64,000 bases of DNA, taken from Acanthochlamys bracteata. Taxonomy: Eukaryota > Streptophyta > Magnoliopsida > Pandanales > Velloziaceae. Location: assembly GCA_019914995.1 (NCBI GenBank), contig CM034132.1, forward strand, positions 4,561,501 through 4,625,500, written 5' to 3'. Positions 11,770 through 22,455 of the stretch are shown here, in pieces (the first letter of the stretch is position 1; every line of letters begins with the position of its first letter). Made by a program: the position numbers and the translations under genes. Below the pieces are notes generated by a model that ran no database searches, had not been told where the DNA came from, and saw only the letters and a list, made by a program, of their open reading frames with translations.

Positions 11770-13150
11770 TGATGTGCTCAAATATGTACATAATATCATG
11801 CACTCTTGCATAGTATATGCTTATTTTTATATAGAGAAACTAATAAAAGAGAACTTTAATTCTTTGTTTTTCTTAATTTTCAGCAATTTCGTGTAGTCTG
11901 AGAGTTTTTTATGAAAATTTGACTTTTCTGTAGAGATTTTGTGAACGGCCATCTGGGATTAAAAGCCAAGACATTCAAGTTGGTCCATGAATTATTTCAG
12001 ATTTTTATGGGCAACCATTTGATATGTATTCACAATGGAGACTCGAAACATAAGCGCAGTTTTTACAACGAGTACACTTGATGGCCTTCCCGATTTTTAA
12101 ATGATATGTTTGATATATGGTTGGAAACATAAGGCATTGATCTTAATTTTAAATATTTTAATTTATTTTTATGAGGCCAAATAGATCCCAAAATAGTGCA
12201 GACAAAACGGGTGGACAGAGAGTTCGAATTAGCTTGGACTTCACCAATCTATTATGGAAAGAAAAACCCTACGGTTTTAAATACCCAATTTTCGGATTTC
12301 CAAAGAGGAGGAGAGATAGCAAGAAGTGGCGGCTCATCTAGGGTTTATTTTTTGGGGCTCTTGCTGCTGGAACGGGGAGAAAGAAGGACGGAAGTACGGA
12401 GCAAAAAAAAGAGACGACAGTTCGCTCGTCACCACTCTTTGTTTAGAGTTTTTTGTTCTATCTCTCATGTTTCTCTTTGTTTTGTTAGATCTGAAAACTA
12501 TGAGCTAAATTTCTCCTTACTGGGGCTATGATGTAGCTTAACTATGATGATTTAATTTTTAATTTTATGCTATTCGAAGTTTTATAATTGTTTATTGAGT
12601 ATTCATTACCGTGCTTAATGCTTTTGAGTATCTGGCCAATTCATATTGAGACAGAGATGTGAGTATGAATTAGTCTTTGTGATGAATGCCGTGAATTGCA
12701 TAAGAGACAGAGATGTACTCTTATAGTTCATGCAGTTAATATAGGATGCCATAGGACTTAATGAGCTTTCTTGTATGTTAATTCACATAGAGATATAGTG
12801 AGTTATTGCATGAAAGTATTTTTGGTATAGCTTGAGAAAGTATATCAAAAAAATTAGGGTTTCCAACTGTCAATAAATATTATAAACTTCGATAGCACGA
12901 CTATAGAGTTGAACTGGATTAGTTACGGTGAAATCAAATGCCCTAGCGCTTAAGTTATTGAATCTTACGAGTGTTAGTTTTAGCTTGTTTTGTTTTTTCT
13001 AGTTTTAGCATTAACTCTTTTAGATCGATTGTTCAAATAATCCTGGAATTAGTTATTTTCGGTACTTAATAAGTTAATCAATCCTCGTGGGAACGATACT
13101 TTTCTCATCATTGTATTACTTGTGCGACTCGTACACTTGCGACAGCAACA
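11770..13150 (+). mobile_element. Ty3/gypsy (Tat/Athila-like) solo LTR nested in the copia element
   Basis: 1381 bp beginning TGATGTGCTC and ending GACAGCAACA, flanked by GTATG (11765-11769) and GTATA (13151-13155), a 4-of-5 target duplication. Copia coding sequence reads integrase C-terminus/linker on the right and RT on the left, so the insertion point is inside that linker. The 3' part (GTGGGAACGATACT ... CGTACACTTGCG) is the signature end of many plant gypsy LTRs. No primer-binding site or internal region follows, so it is a solo LTR. A second copy lies at 60255-61645. A TATA-like TTTAAATACCC at about 12275 may mark its U3/R boundary. Confidence 0.8.
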
Positions 13151-14120
13151 GTATAAATATCATATGTACCATGCTGCTTAATGTTCAACTTCATCTCCAA
13201 CCAATATCGGCACATGTGTTGGAGGAAGTGGTTTCGTGTCAACTATACCATCATTGCATTGAAGCACAACAATATCAGCTTTCTAAATACACATGGTCTA
13301 ATTTTTCATAAACAGAACATCTCAGTTTTTTTCAAGTCTCTTCTGTACTGGATTATAAAATGAATAACCTAACTCATCATATCAATAACCAAATAAGACA
13401 CACTATCTTGTCTTCACATTAAGTTGAGACCTCTCCTTTCTAGGAATATGCACAAAAGTCTTACATCTAATTATCGGTAAGTGATTATATTCATGGGACA
13501 TCCATTGTTGACCAAACTTTATTGTAACATCAAGATACAAATGAACACATGATAATTTGATAATTATGCATGTGGAAACATCTCATCATTCCAACTAGTT
13601 TGCTATTCATTCTCTTAGTTAGCCTATTTAACTGAGTAGTCGTAGGAGGTTTTCTTTTTTTGAATGTCTTATGCATTTTGTACACAATAATCATAAAGAT
13701 ATTTAGAATACTCACTCTCATTGTCAGTTATAATGCAATTCAAATTTGAACCAGTGTGTATTTCAAAGCATGAACATTTTAAATACATCCAATAGTTAGT
13801 CTTTAATTTTTAAGGTATAAATTCATATCAAAAGTCACAAAATAAAGAGAACTGTTTATGTTTTGCTAGAGCCACAAACATCATAATCTAATAAATCAAG
13901 TATACTTGATTTCTTTTAAAGAGGGGATATTTTGAAGGCAACTCTCATTTGCTTTCCTACGGAGCTATATGCATAATTCTTAAATGAAGCATTCCTCAAT
14001 GTATAAATTAGATTCTTCTTACCCAAAATCCACAAATAATTCTCACTCATATGACTAATTGAGTTTTGCCAAATCTCAATCGTATCATCACTATCAACCG
14101 AAATTGACAATAGATATGTT
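13151..14120 (-). pseudogene. Copia GAG-pre-integrase and integrase
   Basis: Minus-strand segments: ISHMSENYLWILGKKNLI and FKNYAYSSVGKQMRVAFK (13930-14080) match the GAG-pre-integrase H-M-S-E-K-G-L block and the following C-x-x-C-L-x-G-K-Q-x-R-x-x-F. KKRKPPTTTQLNRLTKRMNS (13590-13680) matches the T-P-Q-L-N-G-x-A-E-R-M-N integrase motif. ELGYSFYNPVQKRLEKN, stop, DVLFMKN (13290-13400) matches the G-Y-R-L-Y-D-P...S-R-D-V-x-F linker. The catalytic DDE residues are not readable in one frame. Confidence 0.75.
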
Positions 14121-14232
14121 TACTTCCGTCAAATAAAATGAGCAACACTATCTGTCCCTAACCACAACCATTAAGCCTTTTTTAGTGAATTTCCACCAAC
14201 CATTACTAAAAGTGTTACAAAACCACTCATCA

Positions 14233-14900
14233 TCATCTTTTCCTGTAGAAATTAGAAATACATTTGACATGTTCTAAAGACAAAACAGTATCATTGTTTA
14301 TCTCAAAGCACACATCTTGCATTCTAATGGTTTTGTCTGAGCCATTATTACTCACCCTAATATTTCTAAAATCACCAAGTGCATAAAATGCGAAGTAATA
14401 TTTACAAGATGTAGTATGAATAGATGCATCACTGTCAATCATCAAACTAGTCATGCAAAGTAAAATTGGTAACGTCATCATACAAAATAAGAAAGTTATT
14501 TGTGATGGTACCAATTTTGTCAACCTCATTACCATACTAGTTTTTGTTTTCTACACTTGTCATTTTTGTTATCCTTTTTAGCTTTCGAGAAATATTTTTT
14601 TATATGCCTCTTTAAATTACACAATGATAAGACTCGACATCAACAAGTCTGTCGAATTGATTTTACTTCTATTTTTGTTCTTTCGAGCGTTGCTTTTATT
14701 CCTCCTCTTTTTTCCTTTCACTAAGACTTCTTCCTCTAAAAAAGAATTATGTCTTTCTTCTCACTCTTCATTCAAAAACACTACTCGTAACTAAGTATAT
14801 ACTGATGAGACAATTTCTGTTGATTTAGATAGATACGTTATAAACGTTTTTCACGAGTACATCAATGTACTAAGAAGCTATAAAATCGCATCTTATCAAC
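14233..14900 (-). pseudogene. Copia protease and gag zinc-knuckle region
   Basis: WMIDSDASIHTTSCKYYF (about 14390-14450) corresponds to the copia protease W-x-x-D-S-G-A-S-x-H-M-T; the catalytic DSG is DSD here. It continues as LGDFRNIRVSNNGSDKTI and VLSLEHVKCI, the standard post-protease stretch. The knuckle expected upstream is barely visible near 14600-14640 (YHC). Inactive. Confidence 0.7.
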
Positions 14901-15328
14901 TTGATATCTCCAACCAACTGATTAATAATACCTTATCTTGCATTCAAGTGATCTGTAATAAGAGTTCTATTTTGATATTTCAAATTTATCATCTGTTTAA
15001 TTAAAAATATTTTATTATTCTCAATTTTTCTAATATACAATTGTTCAAATTTATTTCATAAATGTTTGTGTTTTTTCATCACTAACATGATTCAAATATC
15101 ATTAACTATCTATTATCTAGTAAAAGTACATATTTGTTGCTGAGTCAAAATTTTTTTCAATATCTAGACCTTTTTTATCACTAAATACTGATAAATAATA
15201 ATCTTTCATATATAACAAAATTTTAATTTTTTCCTTCTATAGATCATAATTTAAACCATTCAAATGAATCATTATTTCTATATTAGTTTTCAGTATTCAA
15301 CACAATATACAAATCAAATAGAATCTAA

Positions 15329-15339
15329 CTCTAATACCA
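15329..15339 (-). other. Primer-binding site of the Tork copia element
   Basis: The minus strand reads TGGTATTAGAG, three bases inside the LTR edge at 15343. The initiator-Met tRNA complement in plant copia elements is TGGTATCAGAG, so one base differs. Confidence 0.75.
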
Positions 15340-15342
15340 CTT

Positions 15343-16020
15343 TGATTAGATAAACGATTTTTACTAATAGTTTACCAAGTATATATAGCATGCAGCAAAT
15401 TCAAATTATCCTTTTCTAACGCAAACATTGTAGTAAACGAACGAATAGAGCAACACTTCGCCAATACTTAGTAAACTAAAAAGCCACCACAAGTGAAGTA
15501 TCTCAACACAAGCAACTTACAGAAAAAATCTCTTCAACGTGGGGATTTAAAAAACCATGAAAACTAGCTAACAAATTTTTACTATCACAATAATCAAAAT
15601 ACATAAAATCTTTTATGTAAAAGTAGAGATATATAACTATATATCTCAAAATTTAATAATCTTGCCATACAATATAAAAGAATTAGATAGATCTCACGAA
15701 AGCAGCAGGCTCCACAAAGACGTGTGAACCTATGCATAGAAACTCTGAAAGTATTTAACTCAATCAAGAATTATCCGTCGGAAATACATAACCAAATATT
15801 TAACTCAATCGAACGAAGAATCAATATCGATCCAATCCTTGATTAAATTGGAAAACAAAGAGAATTTCTTCTCTCTCTTCTCTTTATTCTTTTTGAAATT
15901 TTGTGGCCCCTGAAAGTTTGGATTAAAAAGCTTAAGTTTTATAAAAAATTGTTAACTCTTCCACGTGTGCTCATCACATATGGACTTCTGTGGCATTTCC
16001 ACAAAGTAATAAGAGAAGGA
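15343..16020 (-). repeat. 5' LTR of the Tork copia element (outer end eroded)
   Basis: Homologous to the solo LTR 8456-9218 over most of its length. The match fades after the block around 16000 (CATATGGACTT...CCACAAAG), so the outer end is approximate. The divergence from the solo copy is large, so the insertion is old. Confidence 0.65.
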
Positions 16021-17200
16021 TGTTTTGTATGTTACCAGTGAAAGAATACTTTTGAATTATCAGAACAATTAAATATGAATCGAACAAAGGACCATTAGTA
16101 TTAAACAGACCAAGATAAGTAGAGTTCGCATCAGATGTCATTCATCTTGTACTTCCCATTAAGACTCTAATAAGTTTATATAGACCCAACTAACTAGCAG
16201 TGGACAGTCAGACTCCTTTTTGTTCTAACATAACAATTTCGGGTTTCGAATTAGGTGGAATACAAGTTATAATAAAGCTAACTTTACTCTATGGTTCTCT
16301 TAATGCATGTTGTATAGAATACTAAAGTGTCAAGATACTTCATATATACATCTCTTAGTTAAGCTGCATTTTTTCTTTTTTTTTTTTCTTATCTTTTAAA
16401 GAAATAGATTTGTTTAACAAGAAAAAAAAAAGAATTGAAAAAAGGAAACTTCTTTGTGGAGTATGTGAGTGGGCTAGTGAGAGTGAGCTATGTATAAAGC
16501 TAGTGATGTCCCAATTTAATGGTGCCCAAAGAGCAGTGACAGATCTATCTAACGGCACATAATAGGAATACCATAGGCAGCCGCCGCTTTTGTTCATTTT
16601 GGGCAGCATGACTTCAGAGAGCATGTAGCACTGCATGCTTTATTTTTGGATAACAAAACAGAGATCAAGGTGATCCAGAGAAGCCTGATATGGATAGATC
16701 TCTGCTAGTTATTTCTATATCTATCACCTCTATAGCGAATGGATTAGCTCTCTTATATATGTTGGAATAGTTTTGTCCCTCTTGAACAACTGGTTCCTAA
16801 AAATATGAAGAAGCAATCAAATGAAGTACTTTAATCATTTTTATTTGTAAATTGTTGAAAAGTTAAGTTGATTCCATAGAATTCAATTGAAGTACCGATC
16901 AAAGAAGTTGTAATTACTTTGGTATTAAGGTGCTGAAAATCGTTTCATTGACTAGTTAGTGCTGCCGAAAATGGTTTCATGGCAAGTTTTAGGTGGTTCA
17001 TTACAGCCATGGAAGATGGCCATGCTTATATCATGTAGGAATGTTAGGAAATTCTACTTGTGAAACACTGAGACTTTCCATTTTCTAAGGTCCTGCATTG
17101 TACATGATTTGGGCCGCATCGGATTCTTAGATGGGGCAGGGGCATGGCCTCCAAAAGGCCAATATAGCCCATTTCCCCCTTACGGCTCATGTAAGTTGGC
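16021..17200. other. Intergenic DNA upstream of the SMR gene
   Basis: No gene or named repeat seen. It probably includes the distal promoter of the SMR gene. A moderately GC-richer patch at 16460-16640 carries no recognisable coding or miRNA signal. Confidence 0.3.
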
Positions 17201-17209
17201 ACCCCGACA

Positions 17210-17530
17210 ATATTCTCCTTCTCTTCTTTGCTCCTGGTCACGAGTTTCCTCAGCTCTCAGAAAATTTTCTTCATTATTTCTTCATTATTATATCTTTTCA
17301 CCCTCGCTCTTCCCTTTTCTCTCTTCCTAATCTTTGCTTCGTTGAGCCTCGAGTCCTTATCCCTTTCTCCTTTGCAACCACTCCACACTTTGCATGACTG
17401 TCGTTTCATTTCCCTCGTTACACCACCTTTTTGTATCACTCGAAACTCTTTCCTTCTTTTGAGCTTCTCTTGCTTGGATTTTCCTTCTTCGCCTTTTTCA
17501 CTTAGCTTTTACTTGTTAATTTCTATCCTT
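17210..17530 (+). promoter_or_regulatory. Pyrimidine-rich probable leader/promoter of the SMR gene
   Basis: About 300 bp dominated by C and T on the plus strand, ending 120 bp before the SMR ATG. CT-rich tracts are typical of plant core promoters and 5'UTRs. The three overlapping open frames in this tract are stop-free because of composition and are not called as genes. No clear TATA box was fixed. Confidence 0.35.
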
Positions 17531-17653
17531 TAGAGTCACTATTCATAAACGACAGATCTATTAGTTTCAAGACCTTATTTCAATGCTGATCCTTTCTGGT
17601 GTCTCTACTTTATAGCTAGGTCAAACTGAAGAAATCAAGTCCGCTGCATCAAC

Positions 17654-17983
17654 ATGGGTTTAAAGAAGAAGCATGAAGTTCGAGGAGTTAGTGATCCAGC
17701 TAAAAGATCGATATGGGTGTTGGCCGAGATCCCTTTAATGAACATAAAGACCAAAGCATCAAGTGACAACAATTTCAAAGAAGAAGAAGCTGTTGATGAA
17801 AATTATACTTTGCAGTTGACTCCACGAGGAAGAGAAGCTGCTGTACCGGAGATGTTTCTATGCCCGCCAGCTCCAAAGAAGCCGAAGCCGTCACTGAGGT
17901 GCCGCCATATTGGTGAAATTCAGTTTTTCAGCCCGCCAGACTTGGAATCAGTGTTCATTCCCAGAGCTCAGCGAGTCAAGTGA
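17654..17983 (+). CDS. SIAMESE-RELATED (SMR6-like) cyclin-dependent kinase inhibitor
   Basis: Single-exon frame of 109 residues, the usual size and structure for plant SMR proteins. Recognisable blocks in order are the basic start MGLKKKHEV (1-9), a short T-P...V-P segment (56-65), CPPAPKKPKP (70-79) and the C-terminal FFSPPDLESVF (91-101). The last two are hallmarks of the SMR6-like branch. SMR proteins are nuclear, bind A- or B-type CDK complexes and D-type cyclins, restrain mitotic CDK activity and promote endoreduplication or cell-cycle exit. The ATG at 17654 is chosen because it opens the family-typical N-terminus and has an A at -3 and G at +4. The central family motif, usually T-T-P-T-x-x-x-x-x-I-P, is diverged here to L-T-P-R-G-R-E-A-A-V-P. 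The frame is intact, so I take it as functional. Family assignment is secure; the exact paralogue is not. Confidence 0.88.
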   Translation: MGLKKKHEVRGVSDPAKRSIWVLAEIPLMNIKTKASSDNNFKEEEAVDENYTLQLTPRGREAAVPEMFLCPPAPKKPKPSLRCRHIGEIQFFSPPDLESVFIPRAQRVK

Positions 17984-20411
17984 TCAAAGTACAAATTGCA
18001 GACAGTGACAGCCAGTGATCAGTCTTCTGGAACCTGTGTCAACTACCTACTTCCTGTACAAAATAATTATGTAGGTCGACATGTACTCTAGCTAGTTTAA
18101 TGGTGTTCAGAGTTAAATTTCAGTAGAATTGTAATAGTAATTACGTACCTTAGCTGTCAATTTTCTTATGCAATTACAACAGCATAAGAGAAGTTCGAAA
18201 TATTGCTTGATGGTCAAATAGATAGTTGATAACCAGTTGATTTGTAAGTTGCTGAAGTTAATCAATTGATCAACTATTTTGTCGTGTGTTCTGTGAAAAC
18301 TGTCGCATATTCTGCGTGTAATATGTATACATTTGGATCGACTGCGAGTTTGTTGTCGATCTCCTTCCTTCTGACTTCGATGAATTCTGTCCTTTTATAA
18401 TTCATATTGTTGATGGACCTGAAATTATTAATTAAAACTGTTTCATCCTTGTTATATATATGTATGAAACGTACAGTTGAAATTACTTCCAAACTGAAAT
18501 AGTGTGTTTTTTTGTTGCTCACAAGAGCTGGAACCAATGCTGTTGTGAGAATTTTCACCTTTTACTTTCAAGAACATAGATCATTTTTTTTATGGAGGAA
18601 CGCAATGAATTAGAAATAACCAATGATGAAGAAGCTGCAACTGAATTTTTCGAAAATAAACTTAACCAGGTTAGGAATCAACCTAGACCAGGTTATTCTC
18701 GAACTAAAAAAATTGAACTTAAATGTGAAGAAGCTCTGCATATTATACAAATGCAAAGCATTTTTCCCATCCAAACTTTTCTTTTGTTTAGTCTGATCAT
18801 TTTTACAAATGCTTCCTCTGGATATTACCAAGAAGGAACCTCTATAATACAACAAAATTTGGACTATATAACAAACTCAGGTCGACACGGAACTCAAGAG
18901 ATCATATGTCATGTATTTCACTAAGAAAACCTAGGATTTGTTTATCCCATTTCTTTCCAACATAATAGATAAAATAACATTGTCCTCGATCTAATTTGAG
19001 ATAATCATAGGATTCCAACATTATCTTCTTCTAAGATAATGTCCATCCCTATCCGTAACTCCATCATACATACACGAAACCCTATCCAACTAAATTATAG
19101 GCTTGCTACGAGCTATATGTAATTAGTAAGCTAGCTGAAAGCCAACGCATACTCAAACATTGCTTGTGCACAATTATGCGATGCATACACCAAGTTATAA
19201 ATCATGTAGGCCGTGATTTTTATTTATATTCTATTTGAATATAGAACGTTCTAACAGCGCATCATGCATATTAGTCTTGTTTAATTTTAACACTACAGAG
19301 TAAACAACTGAGAAGAAGATAAACGAAATGTATAAAAAGTAAGTTTGGATGGTAGCTATAGCACCGCACTAAACTCTAAACTGATTGGCCTAACAATTTA
19401 ATCGACAAACTCGGTGGAGTTGAAAGGCTCCCACATGCTTCCTTCATATAAAAATATGCCACCAATGATTTCTTGTAAGTCGTTCTCTTTTGCTTAAAAA
19501 GATTCAAAGAACTAAAGGGATGCTTTAATTAAGAGCTCAAACTTAAAAGGGATGCCCAAAGAATATATAAGAATCATGGTTAACTAGTGAAAGAAATTAA
19601 TTGAAGTCAATGGGCATTCCACGTACGTTTAGATAGAGGCAAATTATGATACGTGACAAAAGAAGAACCAAGGAGGACAAAGAAGAATAATCAAAGGTAT
19701 CGTCTCCATTATTGGTTAATGAAAGAAAAGAATTAGAGAAAAGATGCCACTGCCGTCCATTATATGTATTGACATAGCATGATCTCCTCCAAGAGAAGAC
19801 GTATCCAGGTTTTGCATTTGTCTATCCATGATCATCACTAGCTTAGCGACAGCTAGTTGAAATTCAATTACTCATATAGGACGATAATGTTATGTAGCTG
19901 ATCTTATTGGACTCTATAGTTTGTCCTTTGATGAATTTTTGAGTAAAATATGTTCTGTCTTCAATAATGATACATACATAACCTGTTCCACTATACATTT
20001 CTTATATACTAATGACGACGTGGTGCAACTCAAATGATTAACATGATCGTTAGCTCTATCTTGATAGAGGTTTTTCTCAATTTGTTTTATTGAAGATTGA
20101 AGGTGTGTAGCATTGTTGATAAAATATTTAGAATGTATGTTATTGAACTTTCAGAACCGTTGTAGCTTTCTTTGCTTTGGAAGGAAAGCAAAATTGACGT
20201 TTGGTATTAGTAATGCTAATCGTATGCCTGGTTCTATTTTGTAATAAATGCGCATGTGAATATTTTTCACAGGATAAGTGTGTTGATGGATGTCCCCAAC
20301 ATGACTAGGGAGTTATAGGTTTTTAACCATTTTGGTGAAAAACTGGTTCCCACCCACCCATGTAACTAACATTTCCATCTTGCCATGTAATACTAAGAAA
20401 ACAGATATATA
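17984..20411. other. Intergenic DNA downstream of SMR
   Basis: 3' flank and intergenic sequence. A 94-codon minus-strand frame at 18274-18558 and a 110-codon plus frame at 18592-18924 exist but show no family motif. I see no RNA gene or transposon domain. Confidence 0.3.
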
Positions 20412-20648
20412 GGGCATGTTTGGGGGAACTTTTCTCCCCCAACTTTTCATTTCATGTTTTCTAATAAAATTTTAAAATATTTTTTAAAATTTTTTAAAAA
20501 TTTTAAAAATGCAGAAAAATTCTACGTCGTGAAATCTTCTTATTAGTTATTATTATTATTATTTTTAGGTAAAAAAGTTATGACTAATTTTCAAAATACT
20601 CCAACTTTTCGAAAAGCCTTTTTTTCAATAAGCACTCCCAACATCCCC
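20412..20648. mobile_element. Candidate MITE, 237 bp
   Basis: Begins GGGCATGTTTGGGGGAACTT and ends with the imperfect inverse (AAGCACTCCCAACATCCCC), enclosing AT-rich sequence, with TATA on both sides as a possible target duplication (or TA). GTTTGG-ended small elements are common in plant genomes. The superfamily is not assigned. Confidence 0.5.
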
Positions 20649-22455
20649 TATAATAACAATGCTTTTTTACTCAAAAAGAGTGTTCCACATGTGTAGGTGC
20701 GTTTTTTTAACCAAACAAGTCACTTTCCTCTACAAACAAGTGACTTCTAAATCAGTTTCCGTGTTTTCTTAAAATTGGAACTCATTTCCAACATACAGAT
20801 CACTTTCTATAATATAAAATCATCACTTCTACCTCCACTTTCCCATTCACTTTTTTCTTCTCTACTCGATCAGTGCATTTTCTTCTCCTCTAGTCCCAAC
20901 CATGCACTGCCTTTCATAGATACATTCGTTCGGTGGCATCGAACGCCTTTTCTTTGCATTCCAGCAATCTCCTCATGCTGGTTTGCCATTCCTGCTGTCG
21001 AGGGAAAAACGAACTTATTTTGGGCTCATTTTCACTGCAGAATTTGTCGTCAGCGATTCAAACGTGGCCAAGTGCAGAAAATCATCTCCTAGGCTTGTTG
21101 AAGTTTTTTTCTCTATCAATCTGCTCAATTTCTACTCGGGATTCAAACGTGGCCAAACGCACAATTGTTGGATCGTTGCATATAATTGTTTAATATTAGC
21201 CACCAGCGTTTTGTTGATGCGTCATTATCCATTCCTTTGGACTCTACTACTGCCGTTGTTTCTTTTCATAAGAACTCTAGATTGTGCCCAAATTTGGAGA
21301 GCGGATGGGTCATACACAACAATTGGGTAGTAATTGTCAGACCATACTATAAGAAGTAGACTATAGAGTGAATTTAGTTGAATTTGGATCCTTCTGATTT
21401 GGTTATTAAATTTTAATCAAATTCTTTGTATAGCTAAAAACACAAGTAGGATCTATATATTTTCTATAAAGTAATAAAATGAAGCTCACTCTCACTGCAG
21501 GAATATTGGTCCTGTATATTAGATGTAGAGAATACTTCTGCTAACTTTCTACTTTCTATATCTTACTCACTTATCAAGGCCAATAACACCAGTAAGTATG
21601 ATCTCAAGACCACAAAGATCTTCAGCTTCAACAAGTTTGATGTCGATAATATTGCCATTGTTACTGATGATAAGAAACAAAGGATGTGTTAGAATGTCTT
21701 GAGTTTCTCGATGAATGAGTAGGTAATAGTGGTAATGGTATGCTTTTCATGTTCTTAGGCAACTTATATGTGCTGTTTTTATCTATTGTAGCAATGCAAC
21801 AATGACTTATGTTTCTATATTGTACTATAAAGTTATGTTGTTATATTTAGAATAATGTGGTTCTTGAGGGCCTTTTGAAAGAATCATACAATTTAGCAAT
21901 GTCCAGAATGACGATTAGTTGTGTATGTGTTGTGTAATAAAAATTGTAATTATATTATTATAGTTGTGAAATGATGTTACAAAATGATATGTAAAATATA
22001 TGAGATCTATGTAACGTTTATATTTTTTAAAGATGATGAAAAATTATGAAGTTAATTAAACAATAGATGTCAAATCGGTGTTCATAATTTGATTAATTAA
22101 AAATTAGACTTATTAAATTATGAAAAAAGTTATTTAAAAAATGAAATTAACATGATAAAGTTTAAAACGAATACAAATATAGTGTACTATAATTGTGTAC
22201 TAAATATATATATAATAAAATTATGACATATATATATATTATTTTATATATTATGTAATACAAATTATAATATATTACTGTAATTATAATTATAACAGAG
22301 AATATTTATGTACTATATAATGTAACAGTATAGTGAAATAGTTAAAAAACATTTTTTTATTTAAAATTACTAAATAATTATTATTAGATTAAAAATTTTG
22401 AAACTAAATTAATCTCACTTTCAATATTTCACTTTCAAATACAAAATAACAAAAA
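20649..22455. other. Intergenic region with a GC-richer ORF cluster and AT microsatellite
   Basis: 20780-21340 is less AT-rich than its surroundings and holds three overlapping plus-strand frames (up to 115 codons) without recognisable domains. A 17-bp direct repeat (GATTCAAACGTGGCCAA) occurs at 21055-21071 and 21140-21156. 22195-22260 is TA-rich microsatellite-like sequence. Confidence 0.3.

Larger units (their letters stand above)
10260..16020 (-). mobile_element. Decayed Tork/Tnt1-type Ty1/copia element, minus strand
   Basis: Read on the minus strand from right to left, the order is LTR (15343-16020), primer-binding site, gag region, protease, GAG-pre-integrase, integrase, reverse transcriptase, RNase H. 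This is copia order (integrase before RT). The domains are in several frames with many stops. A gypsy solo LTR (11770-13150) sits in the linker between integrase and RT. The 3' LTR expected below about 10260 is missing, although a solo LTR of the same family lies at 8456-9218. The copy cannot be autonomous. Confidence 0.8.

Noticed and set aside
12196..12531. 111-codon ORF, similar to 60755-61048, with conserved RREGRRQFARHHSLF-like text
   Set aside because: Both lie inside the two gypsy LTR copies. Similarity reflects LTR homology, and LTR leaders are not coding.
16460..16640. Possible miRNA precursor near GAGAGTGAGCT and GCAGCATG strings
   Set aside because: No full-length match to a known miRNA and no clear complementary arm.
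17109..17533. Three overlapping ORFs upstream of SMR
   Set aside because: They are open because the tract is pyrimidine-rich; no protein features; more likely leader or promoter.
18274..18558. 94-codon minus-strand ORF downstream of SMR
   Set aside because: No recognisable motif, no promoter or splice context, and length plausible by chance.
20895..20920. ATGCACTGCCT string resembling the start of miR408
   Set aside because: Match ends after 11 bases and no foldback arm is evident.
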